This document shows, piece after piece, positions 9,370-16,866 of a DNA stretch of 45,201 nt (the first letter of the stretch is position 1; the number at the start of each line of letters is the position of its first letter). The notes under the pieces are model-generated. The model was not told where the DNA came from, did not search any database, and saw only the letters and a program-made list of their open reading frames with translations. The position numbers and the translations under genes are program-made. The DNA comes from an uncultured Erysipelotrichaceae bacterium (GTDB lineage: Bacteria; Bacillota_I; Bacilli_A; Erysipelotrichales; Erysipelotrichaceae), in NCBI GenBank assembly GCA_927435855.1, contig CAKMJZ010000032.1:1-45201 (forward strand), given 5' to 3'.

Positions 9370-10029
9370 CTATAAACGCCAGTTAATCGGCGATCGATCA
9401 TGCTTTTTTAAAAAATCATTTGTCTTACTAAACGCCCGCGAACCAAAGAATCCGTGATACGCCGATAGCGGTGAGGGATGGGGTGCTTTTAATATTAAAT
9501 GACGCTCATTGAAGATCAACGATTCTTTCATTTGAGCATTTCTTCCCCAAAGAACAAAAACGATTGGCAAAGGATGTTGATTGCACCGCTTAAGTACTTC
9601 ATCTGTAAAAATCTCCCACCCTTTATTCTGATGAGAATTGGGTTTACTCTCTTCAACTGTAAGCACGGTATTTAACAACAGTACGCCTTCCTTCGCCCAA
9701 GGAACCAGATATCCGCTTTCAGGAAAGGGTAAGTTTAAGTCATTGCTATACTCCTTGAAAATGTTCTGAAGACTTGGGGGAAAGGGGGTTTTAGGTTTTA
9801 CAGAAAAACACATACCATGAGCTTGATTTGGCTGATGGTAGGGATCTTGACCGAGAATCACAACCTTCAGATCATCATAATCCGTATATCCAAAACAAGA
9901 AAATACATCTTCTTTCTTCGGATAAATGGTTTTTGTGCCATATTCCTTCGTCAGAAAAGCGGAAAGATCTTTAAAATATGGCTTCTCAAATTCATCTTTT
10001 AAAAACTGTGTCCAACCGTTTTGAAACAT
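9370..10029 (-). CDS. ung: Uracil-DNA glycosylase (family 1)
   Basis: The 219-residue protein removes uracil from DNA as the first step of base-excision repair. The water-activating GQDPYH motif, with catalytic Asp62, and the leucine-loop motif HPSPLSAYHGFFGSRAFS, with His184, are both intact. The length matches family 1 enzymes. The ATG follows GAGGAGGGG. It lies between an MFS transporter and folC and has no functional link to them; it appears to be carried along in the same transcript. Confidence 0.98.
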   Translation of the reverse strand: MFQNGWTQFLKDEFEKPYFKDLSAFLTKEYGTKTIYPKKEDVFSCFGYTDYDDLKVVILGQDPYHQPNQAHGMCFSVKPKTPFPPSLQNIFKEYSNDLNLPFPESGYLVPWAKEGVLLLNTVLTVEESKPNSHQNKGWEIFTDEVLKRCNQHPLPIVFVLWGRNAQMKESLIFNERHLILKAPHPSPLSAYHGFFGSRAFSKTNDFLKKHDRSPINWRL

Positions 10030-10057
10030 GATTCGCCCCTCCTCGGTTTAATATTGC

Positions 10058-11290
10058 CTAACCTGCGTTTTTGATTTTTTCTGTTTCTCTTTTATTGTGA
10101 TAATTTGTCGCATATATTACCAGAACAATAGGAAACATTGAGCAGAAAATGACGGCTAATGGTAAAAATATTACCTCCGGAAAAATAAATGAAAACGAAA
10201 TGATGGTCAACATTCCTAACAACCTTCCGACTGTAATTCCGATTTCCTTAGAAATTACATATCCTAAAATGTTCTCCGACTCCATATAGTCCGACATGGC
10301 GTTCATCGTAATAATTTGAATTGGAATGACGTAAAATGGCGCGACCAACGAAGCAAGTATACCAAATGCTATAGCCCCTTCTGTTGTAGGGATTAGAACG
10401 AGAATGGTCGTGCTGATTGCTGTGAAGAAAGCCCCAAACTGATACATTCTCAATCGGTTCTCTCGAGTGATGACTTTACCGGCCAAATAGAATGAAGCAA
10501 TACTGATCATCGCAAATACCGCAAGCAAGCGACCATAGGTGCTACCGCTACCACCAGTCGCCCGATAAATCAATAATCCAGTCAACATCAGTACCAAGGA
10601 ATCGCGAACACCAAACAGTACGTGTGAATTAAATATGTAAGACCATTGTTTATCCTTGGTATGAAACACTTTATTTAGTACAGTAAATTTCCCTTTTTGA
10701 CTGATTACGCGTATTGTTGATGCTAAGTAAGCGATAATCAGATAAAGAACAATGACCAATTGAAAAATGCGTAAATATCCTTCGATATCATTGGGTGACC
10801 AGACAACGATCTGAGCTGCCATCAACGGTGCAACGATATTGGTAAGTCCATTGAACATACCCATAAATCCTAAGTATCTTCCACGCGATTCTTTAGATGA
10901 TACCAATTGATTAAGACTAACGGTCGACAGCCAGAAAAATCCCTCACCCATTCCAAAAATCATTCCAATGCCATAAATAGCATAACCCAACTCACCGATG
11001 CTTTCTCTTAATGTTAACAGAACCAGCAGTCCGCACACAATCAACAATAATCCAGCAATCATTGTCAAAGACAAGCGATACTTCCGACCAATATGTGCGC
11101 CAATGGTAAAGGCAATCGGAAAAAAGCCAAATCGCACCATTGCATACGCTGTCATAGTGACTAGCGATCCGGTGAATTTATAAAGGTAAACATTAACGAA
11201 AACCGCTGTCATAGCTGAGGCCATAGCATATGTTCCGTTAATTATGATCATTTTTACTTCTTGCTTGTTTAAAGCGATTGTTTTTTTCAT
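10058..11290 (-). CDS. MFS transporter, substrate unknown
   Basis: The 410-residue protein has about twelve hydrophobic membrane-spanning segments in two halves. A short basic loop between segments 2 and 3 (AHIGRKYRLSL) matches the usual MFS position. It resembles the YqgE-type MFS proteins of Gram-positive bacteria, but no feature fixes the substrate. It starts six bases after a MalE-like binding protein gene, with only a weak ribosome binding site, so translation is probably coupled to it. That neighbour hints at a sugar link, but MFS carriers normally do not use binding proteins. Membrane location is certain; function is open. Confidence 0.8.
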   Translation of the reverse strand: MKKTIALNKQEVKMIIINGTYAMASAMTAVFVNVYLYKFTGSLVTMTAYAMVRFGFFPIAFTIGAHIGRKYRLSLTMIAGLLLIVCGLLVLLTLRESIGELGYAIYGIGMIFGMGEGFFWLSTVSLNQLVSSKESRGRYLGFMGMFNGLTNIVAPLMAAQIVVWSPNDIEGYLRIFQLVIVLYLIIAYLASTIRVISQKGKFTVLNKVFHTKDKQWSYIFNSHVLFGVRDSLVLMLTGLLIYRATGGSGSTYGRLLAVFAMISIASFYLAGKVITRENRLRMYQFGAFFTAISTTILVLIPTTEGAIAFGILASLVAPFYVIPIQIITMNAMSDYMESENILGYVISKEIGITVGRLLGMLTIISFSFIFPEVIFLPLAVIFCSMFPIVLVIYATNYHNKRETEKIKNAG

Positions 11291-11296
11291 ACTGCT

Positions 11297-12649
11297 TTAA
11301 CGATTATTCTCTGATAACCAAGATTCGTATAGACTGATGAATTGTTGTTGAGCATCCGTAGGTGATAGTTCTTGTTTGAAAACAGATTTCAAAATACTCA
11401 TAAAGTCAGCTTCAAGATAAAAGTCAAAGCCAAGCTTCGTGGTATTTTCTGGAAGTGCGACAATCGGTTCAATTTCGCTATACGTAAAAGCAAGACTCAT
11501 CTGACGGCGATTTTCCGACATTTCGAAACTTTCAAGTTGATCTCTTGGTATGACCAACACTTTTTTTGTCGAATCCAATGCGACTTGGGTAGTTTGAGAT
11601 GTTGATAGAATTCTTAAAATTTCTTGAGTAAGAGAAGGTGCTTCATTTTTCAAAGCAACCAATCCAGTTACGATGACCAAGGGTTTTAGTTGTTGGTCTT
11701 GATATGTCGGAAATGCCGAAAATACATAGTCCACACTTTTAAGTTCTTCAATTTCTTCAATAAGCATCCACGGACCGGCCATTCCAAATGGAGATATTTG
11801 ATCATTGATTACCTTTTCGTAACGCCAATTGTCCTTGGGTTGAGGGCTGTAATCCCAAGTTACTTTACCTAATTGAGCAATGAAGTCAAGTGAAGCAAGG
11901 AAATTATCATCTTCAAATCCTGGCTGAGTAGCATCGTTATCACTAAACATATGCCAGTTCCCTGCCGTCAAAAAAGGATAGAATTGCCACCTCTCAACAA
12001 ATGTAATCGGAAAAACGATTTGAACTTTATTATTATTATATAAACCCGGCTGACTTTCCCATTGTTTTGCTAACTCTATCAAGTTTTCCCAACTTGAAAA
12101 CATTTGTGGAAGATTAGTTTCAGTCACCTGACTAAGATCATATCCTAATGATTCAAGCATGGTTCTATTATAGACAAACAGTAATCCCTGATAGGAAAAA
12201 GGGCGAAATATAACTCCGTTTGCGTTGATAACTTCAGTAAACTGTATGATTCCTTCAACGCTTTGATTATTGGAAATCCGAGAATCAAATGGTGTTAGTT
12301 GATCGTAAAGTAAAGCTGCCTGATGAGTATCGGTGTAGAAAATATCTATGCCCAAGTCCAAAGCTTGTTGTGCAGATAGGTTTTCAATAATTCTGAAATC
12401 AAAATTCACGGTATGTCCGGGATGTGCTTGGTAGAACTGGTCTAAAAACCAGTCTAGCATTCCTTTTGAAGGTAAAGCCACAGTGATTTTTGATCGTTCT
12501 TCTACTTTAAAAATTTTACTATCTAAATCGTAACAAATCGTTTCTCCGTCCACACGACAAAAGTCACCACTTATGTAACTCGAATATACATATCCGCCGC
12601 CGACTAATGTCAAAACTGCGATTATAATTCCAATCATCCATTTACGCAC
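11297..12649 (-). CDS. Membrane-anchored MalE-like solute-binding protein (orphan paralog)
   Basis: This 450-residue extracytoplasmic binding protein is clearly related to the MalE encoded at 30215-31615. Both share a DGE/DGT-x-CYD-type start to the mature domain, a VVFPMS/IVFPIT-like block, W-RW/NWRYE-x-VIN-x-I-PFG and an FPTY/VPTY segment. Unlike MalE it has no convincing lipobox. It begins with a hydrophobic helix (IGIIIAVLTLVGGGYVY) that looks like an uncleaved anchor or an atypical signal. The start is GTG at 12649, preceded by GAGGTGGT at good spacing; an in-frame ATG four codons later is the alternative. No ABC permease adjoins it; the next gene is an MFS transporter. It may feed MalFG or act as a sensor; both are inference. 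Confidence 0.82.
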   Translation of the reverse strand: MRKWMIGIIIAVLTLVGGGYVYSSYISGDFCRVDGETICYDLDSKIFKVEERSKITVALPSKGMLDWFLDQFYQAHPGHTVNFDFRIIENLSAQQALDLGIDIFYTDTHQAALLYDQLTPFDSRISNNQSVEGIIQFTEVINANGVIFRPFSYQGLLFVYNRTMLESLGYDLSQVTETNLPQMFSSWENLIELAKQWESQPGLYNNNKVQIVFPITFVERWQFYPFLTAGNWHMFSDNDATQPGFEDDNFLASLDFIAQLGKVTWDYSPQPKDNWRYEKVINDQISPFGMAGPWMLIEEIEELKSVDYVFSAFPTYQDQQLKPLVIVTGLVALKNEAPSLTQEILRILSTSQTTQVALDSTKKVLVIPRDQLESFEMSENRRQMSLAFTYSEIEPIVALPENTTKLGFDFYLEADFMSILKSVFKQELSPTDAQQQFISLYESWLSENNR

Positions 12650-12707
12650 ACTACCACCTCAAAGTACACAGTTATATTATCAAATAGCGAAGGTAAACAC
12701 AAACAAA

Positions 12708-12741
12708 ATCAGAGAAAAGAAGACGGGCAGTGCCCGTCTTC
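12708..12741 (-). terminator. Rho-independent terminator of the transketolase genes
   Basis: GAAGACGGGCA and TGCCCGTCTTC form an 11-bp perfect stem around a single central base, followed on the minus strand by TTTTCTCTGATTTTG. It is the strongest stem in the window and ends the transketolase transcript before the orphan binding-protein gene. Confidence 0.88.
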
Positions 12742-12744
12742 GAA

Positions 12745-13677
12745 TTATTGTGCTAACAGTTTTCGGATACGATCCAAAACATGTTTATATGTTATACCAT
12801 ACTTTTCCATCAGTGCTGCTGGTGTACCGCTTTCCCCGAAAGTATCTTCGATGCCTAACATTGAAATTTTTATCGGATGATGTTGACTGACGACTTCCGC
12901 AACAGCTGAACCCATTCCACCCATAACATTGTGCTCTTCGCAAGTAAGCAGAACATCATGCGTCTTGGCCAGTTCGATCAATAATTCTTTATCAATCGGT
13001 TTAATCGTATGAATATTGACGACAGTGACTAGAATGCCTTCCTCTTTAAGAATATCGGCAGCCTTTAGAGCTTCTTGAACCAAGATGCCCGTCGCAACTA
13101 CCGCAACATTTTGTCCTTTCCGCAACACAACGCCTTTACCAATTTCAAACACATAATCTTCGGTATTGACTGTTTCAACTGCACTTCTACCCAATCGGAC
13201 ATAGACAGGTCCTTTGTATTTTGCGATTGCCTGAATAGCTTGCATCGTTTCAATGTCATCACACGGCTGAATTACGGTCATATTCGGAATACTGCGCATT
13301 AACGCGAGATCTTCGATAGCCTGATGAGACGCTCCATCTTCACCCAAGGTGATACCGGCATGCGTCGCACAAATCTTTACATTCAATTTTGGGTAGCAGA
13401 TGGAATTACGAACGATTTCAAATGCCCGTCCAGCCGCAAACATTGCAAAACTGGAGGCAAATACAGTGTTTCCACCCGTTGCTATACCGGCAGCGACGCC
13501 CATCATATTACATTCGGCGATTCCCATATTGAAATGTCGTGATTCATTCGCTGCTTTAGCATCCGCAGTTTTCGTTGATTTGGATAAATCCGCATCCAAC
13601 ACAAATACTTTATCATCCTCAACAATCAGTTTTGCTAAGGCTTTTCCATATGCCTCACGAGTTGCCATTTTTGCCAT
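12745..13677 (-). CDS. Transketolase, C-terminal subunit
   Basis: This is the pyrimidine-binding and C-terminal half of a split transketolase. It contains NMGIAECNMMGVAAGIA, with the Glu that activates the thiamine diphosphate cofactor, then CATHAGITLGEDGASHQ and the C-terminal regulatory domain. With the N-terminal subunit it moves two-carbon units between sugar phosphates in the non-oxidative pentose phosphate pathway. The ORF track starts at a GTG at 13689. The ATG at 13677 is preferred: it follows GGTGGTGA, lies one base past the previous stop and gives 310 residues. No transaldolase or ribulose-phosphate epimerase lies nearby. Pairing with 13679-14497 makes the call firm, although related enzymes such as 1-deoxyxylulose synthase share the fold. 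Confidence 0.92.
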   Translation of the reverse strand: MAKMATREAYGKALAKLIVEDDKVFVLDADLSKSTKTADAKAANESRHFNMGIAECNMMGVAAGIATGGNTVFASSFAMFAAGRAFEIVRNSICYPKLNVKICATHAGITLGEDGASHQAIEDLALMRSIPNMTVIQPCDDIETMQAIQAIAKYKGPVYVRLGRSAVETVNTEDYVFEIGKGVVLRKGQNVAVVATGILVQEALKAADILKEEGILVTVVNIHTIKPIDKELLIELAKTHDVLLTCEEHNVMGGMGSAVAEVVSQHHPIKISMLGIEDTFGESGTPAALMEKYGITYKHVLDRIRKLLAQ

Positions 13678-13678
13678 A

Positions 13679-14497
13679 TTACTCACCACCTAATTCTTTC
13701 ATAGCTGCTGCGAATTGCTCCGGATTGGTTGCAACGCCATGCCATGCATAATCGTTTTCCATAAAGGTAACACCTTTGCCTTTAACCGTCAAAGCCACGA
13801 TGACCGTTGGTTTGCCTTTGAAATCACGTGCTTTCGCATAAGCTTCTTGAAGCGCATCTATGTCATGTCCATTAACTGTCAAAACGTTCCAACCGAATGC
13901 CTTAAACTTCTCATCGAGAGGTAAGGGATTCATAATCTTTGTAATGTCTCCATCAATTTGTAAGCCGTTTAAATCGATGATAGCCAACAGATTGTCGAGT
14001 TTGTAGTGGGCAGCTGCCATTGCGGCTTCCCAAACGATACCTTCTTGGCTTTCACCATCACCAACTAAAGAATATACTCTAAACGGTAGTCCTTTCGCCT
14101 TATACGATAAGGCCATTCCCACCGCAGCGGAAATTCCTTGTCCAAGTGATCCGGTAGACATATCGACAGAATCTACATAGTTCATGTTGGGGTGTCCTTG
14201 TAAGCGAGAATTGATTTTTCTAAAAGTCATCAGTTCTTCTTGAGGGATAAAGCCTTTTTCAGCATGTACCGCAAATAATAGCGGTGACGCATGTCCTTTG
14301 GACAAGACAAACTTATCTCTTTCAAGATCATTTAAGTTGTCCTGGTTAATATTCATTTCATTGAAGTAGAGTGTCGTCAAGATTTCTACGCCACTCAACG
14401 ATCCGCCGATATGACCGGACTTCGCCTCATTGACCATCTTCACGATATTGATTCGCACTCTTTTAGCGATTTCTTCTATCTGTGTTTTGTTAAGCAT
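13679..14497 (-). CDS. Transketolase, N-terminal subunit
   Basis: This is the diphosphate-binding half of a split transketolase. Key segments are SGHIGGSLSGVEIL, LSKGHASPLLFAV, STGSLGQGISAAVGMALS and VGDGESQEGIVWEAAM. The last carries the GDG metal/diphosphate signature, which continues to the IIDLNGLQ segment. Of several possible starts (GTG 14506, ATG 14503, ATG 14497) the ATG at 14497 has an AGGAG at eight bases, so it is chosen and gives 272 residues. The stop lies one base before the C-terminal subunit gene, so the two halves are probably made in equal amounts. A TATAAT element and a cre-like box lie upstream. Confidence 0.92.
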   Translation of the reverse strand: MLNKTQIEEIAKRVRINIVKMVNEAKSGHIGGSLSGVEILTTLYFNEMNINQDNLNDLERDKFVLSKGHASPLLFAVHAEKGFIPQEELMTFRKINSRLQGHPNMNYVDSVDMSTGSLGQGISAAVGMALSYKAKGLPFRVYSLVGDGESQEGIVWEAAMAAAHYKLDNLLAIIDLNGLQIDGDITKIMNPLPLDEKFKAFGWNVLTVNGHDIDALQEAYAKARDFKGKPTVIVALTVKGKGVTFMENDYAWHGVATNPEQFAAAMKELGGE

Positions 14498-14523
14498 TGT
14501 CATCACTCCTGTCTTTCTATGTT

Positions 14524-14529
14524 ATTATA
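14524..14529 (-). promoter_or_regulatory. -10 element of the transketolase promoter
   Basis: TATAAT on the minus strand in the context TTGTATAATAAC, just upstream of the AGGAG of the N-terminal subunit. The -35 is weak (TTCATT at 16 bases). Confidence 0.5.
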
Positions 14530-14574
14530 CAATATTTCACTTGAAAATGAATTGTCTGATACAAATCTAGCAAC

Positions 14575-14588
14575 GTTAAGCGCTTTCT
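14575..14588 (-). promoter_or_regulatory. cre-like box upstream of the transketolase genes
   Basis: The minus strand reads AGAAAGCGCTTAAC, sharing the AAAGCGCTT core of catabolite-response elements but not the outer TG/CA bases. It lies about 45 bases upstream of the -10 element in the divergent intergenic region. Confidence 0.35.
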
Positions 14589-14688
14589 TTGTTTAATTAA
14601 TCATAAAACATTAAGTCGCAGTCAGATAATGTACATAAATCAAAACCATGTAATCGATTCCATACAACCTGGCACCTCCTTATCTAAT

Positions 14689-14702
14689 GCAAAGCGCTTA
14701 CA
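14689..14702 (+). promoter_or_regulatory. cre-like box at the promoter of the GH13 maltosyltransferase-like gene
   Basis: GCAAAGCGCTTACA reads TGTAAGCGCTTTGC on the other strand, matching the cre core and one outer half-site. It ends six bases before a TAGAAT that may be the -10 of the plus-strand gene, so binding would block initiation. Assignment to CcpA or another LacI-family regulator is inference. Confidence 0.45.
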
Positions 14703-14738
14703 TTCATGATAGAATAACTTGTGAAAGGGGAGAATATG

Positions 14739-16829
14739 ATGAGCTATCTCGATAAAATCGTTACAAGTCTTGCAAAGCAAGAACAACAAAATAAAGCAAT
14801 ATTCAACTATGTCATCCCAGATTTGTGGGACAGTGCGGATGTGAAAGTCGATAAGATTGATGTTAAAAACGGAAATCTGATTATCAATCCGTATCAGTTT
14901 TTTCAAACACTGATCAAGGATGAGTTTTTAAACATAAACAAAAAGAAAGCTGATTTTTCTAAACCCTATTACTTGGGTCAACCCAAACATAAAATCAAAG
15001 GTTTGAAGAATGGAGATTGGATTCGACAAAGTTTTGCTTATTCAATGATGATTCGCTCTTCTGCCAGTTACGATCATGATCGCAGTGGTCGCTTGGAAGA
15101 GTTTAACCTATATAATCTTAAGGAGACCGGTACTTTTGTCAAAGCATTGGCCTATTTGCCCCTACTTAAGAAAATGGGTGTTGATGTCGTGTATATGTTA
15201 CCCATATCTAAGTATTCACTAAAGGATAAAAAAGGCGAACTTGGCTCTCCGTATGGTGTTTCCAACTTCTTCAAATTGGATGAGGGACTTAAAGATCCGA
15301 TGACTGGTCCCGATTGCACGGTAGAAGATGAATTCAGAGCATTTGTGGAAGCGTGTCATCGATTGGATATGAAAGTTATTATTGATATCATCCCGAGAAC
15401 TAACTCCGTTAATTCCGATTTGATTATTGAACATCCAGATTGGTTCTACTATATCGCACTAGACGACATTCAAGATTATGCTTCTCCTTACTGCCCTGGA
15501 TTAAAGGCGGCTCTTCCCGCAAAGAAAGAGTACTTTGAACAAGTATTCGCATCCCAAGAAGTCATTGCTCATATCAAAAAATTTAAACCCAATCCCAAAG
15601 ACACAAATCCGGAATTATGGAAAAAATTAGTCAAGAAGTGGAAAGATGGCAATGGAAAATATGAAGTACTGGATTTAGTCCAAGAAATGTTTGGTCTGAC
15701 GATTGCTCCTGCTTTCTCCGATTGTATCAATGATCCCCAACCGGCTTGGAGTGATGTAACGTTCTTCCGATTGTACCTTGATCATCCAGCTAATTCTCAA
15801 CCTTACTTAAAGGATTTGGGAGAAGTTCACCCATATATTCTCTTCGATGTAGCGAAGTCCAGTTTAAATCCCGGTACGATTCGTAATACTGAACTATGGA
15901 ACACTCTGGCCGATATCATTCCGTTTTTCCAACGTGAATTTGGTATCGACGGTGCCCGAATTGACATGGGCCACGCCCTTCCAGATGAATTGATCAAAAT
16001 GATTTTGACAAAAGCAAGAGATATCGACCCTAACTTCTGCTTTATCGCCGAAGAACTAGATGTTGAAAACGCCAAAACATCCAAACAAAAAGGTTATAAC
16101 ATGATTATCGGTGACGGATTTATCCGTTTGCCTCGAGTACAGGAAGGTTTGTTTAACTCCTTTGTCTATGGTGCTATGAATCTGGAATCGCCTTTGTTCT
16201 CCGTAGGTGAAACTCACGACACTCCTCGTTTGGCGGCTCGTGACGGTGGTGAAACGTTGGGTAAAATGGTTTCAATCTTCAATCTCTTTGTACCCAATAC
16301 TATTCCATTCTTAAATAGCGGTCAGGAAGTGTATGAGCGTCAGCCGATGAATACTGGATTGGACTGCAGACCCAATGAGTTATATATGTTGGACAAGGAA
16401 GATCCATACTATGGTAAGCTAGCATTATTTGATCGTTACGCTTTCCATTATAATCATAAACATCGCTGGGAAATTCCAACAGCTCTGGAGAAAGCATCGC
16501 ATATCCGCAATGAGTACATTGACGCCATGATGGACATGAGCAATGTCTATCCGTTAGGATTCAGTGCTCCCTGGGATACGGCCGCCGGCTTTGGTTATAT
16601 AAACAAAGATAAAATCCTTTTGGCGATTACAAATACGGATATGCACAATGAAAAGTATCATTATGTTCAGCTGGATAATCTGCCTGAATACTTCTTAGCA
16701 CCTGATAGAAGAATCGTTCAGTTGTTCTCGTCAGAAGACAACCTGCCTAAAGAATTATTAGTCAATGAACATCGCGGATTGAATGTCCACTTTGTTCCCG
16801 GTGAAGTTAAGTTGCTGGAAATCAGATAA
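14739..16829 (+). CDS. GH13 family enzyme, maltosyltransferase-like
   Basis: The 696-residue cytoplasmic protein has an alpha-amylase-type catalytic barrel. GIDGARIDMGHALP supplies the nucleophile Asp, FIAEELD the acid/base Glu and VGETHDTPRLA the third Asp. Region I is unusual: the canonical D-x-V-x-N-H is replaced by DIIPRTNSVNSD. This overall pattern recalls the Thermotoga maltosyltransferase, which moves maltosyl units between maltodextrins, rather than a hydrolase. That is a similarity judged by eye. Of two adjacent ATGs (14736 and 14739), the second has AGGGGAG at better spacing; the ORF-track GTG at 14721 overlaps that ribosome binding site. The gene is monocistronic, one of two complete genes on the plus strand, with a cre-like box at its promoter. 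It could instead be another GH13 glucanotransferase. Confidence 0.72.
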   Translation: MSYLDKIVTSLAKQEQQNKAIFNYVIPDLWDSADVKVDKIDVKNGNLIINPYQFFQTLIKDEFLNINKKKADFSKPYYLGQPKHKIKGLKNGDWIRQSFAYSMMIRSSASYDHDRSGRLEEFNLYNLKETGTFVKALAYLPLLKKMGVDVVYMLPISKYSLKDKKGELGSPYGVSNFFKLDEGLKDPMTGPDCTVEDEFRAFVEACHRLDMKVIIDIIPRTNSVNSDLIIEHPDWFYYIALDDIQDYASPYCPGLKAALPAKKEYFEQVFASQEVIAHIKKFKPNPKDTNPELWKKLVKKWKDGNGKYEVLDLVQEMFGLTIAPAFSDCINDPQPAWSDVTFFRLYLDHPANSQPYLKDLGEVHPYILFDVAKSSLNPGTIRNTELWNTLADIIPFFQREFGIDGARIDMGHALPDELIKMILTKARDIDPNFCFIAEELDVENAKTSKQKGYNMIIGDGFIRLPRVQEGLFNSFVYGAMNLESPLFSVGETHDTPRLAARDGGETLGKMVSIFNLFVPNTIPFLNSGQEVYERQPMNTGLDCRPNELYMLDKEDPYYGKLALFDRYAFHYNHKHRWEIPTALEKASHIRNEYIDAMMDMSNVYPLGFSAPWDTAAGFGYINKDKILLAITNTDMHNEKYHYVQLDNLPEYFLAPDRRIVQLFSSEDNLPKELLVNEHRGLNVHFVPGEVKLLEIR

Positions 16830-16834
16830 TACAA

Positions 16835-16864
16835 AACAAAAGCAGAGAAATCTCTGCTTTTGTT
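16835..16864. terminator. Bidirectional Rho-independent terminator
   Basis: AACAAAAGCAGAGA, AA and TCTCTGCTTTTGTT form a 14-bp perfect stem with A-rich and T-rich flanks on either side. It lies between the convergent GH13 gene and the lipoprotein gene and can serve both. Confidence 0.85.
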
Positions 16865-16866
16865 GT

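Noticed and set aside
9363-9401. Extended N-terminus of folC given in the ORF track
   Set aside because: The extra 13 residues lie inside ung; the ATG at 9362 with AGGAGG upstream begins where the family normally starts.
14640-14906. 88-residue minus-strand ORF at the start of the maltosyltransferase-like gene
   Set aside because: It overlaps the ribosome binding site and start of a well-supported gene, shows no recognisable motif and is an antisense shadow.
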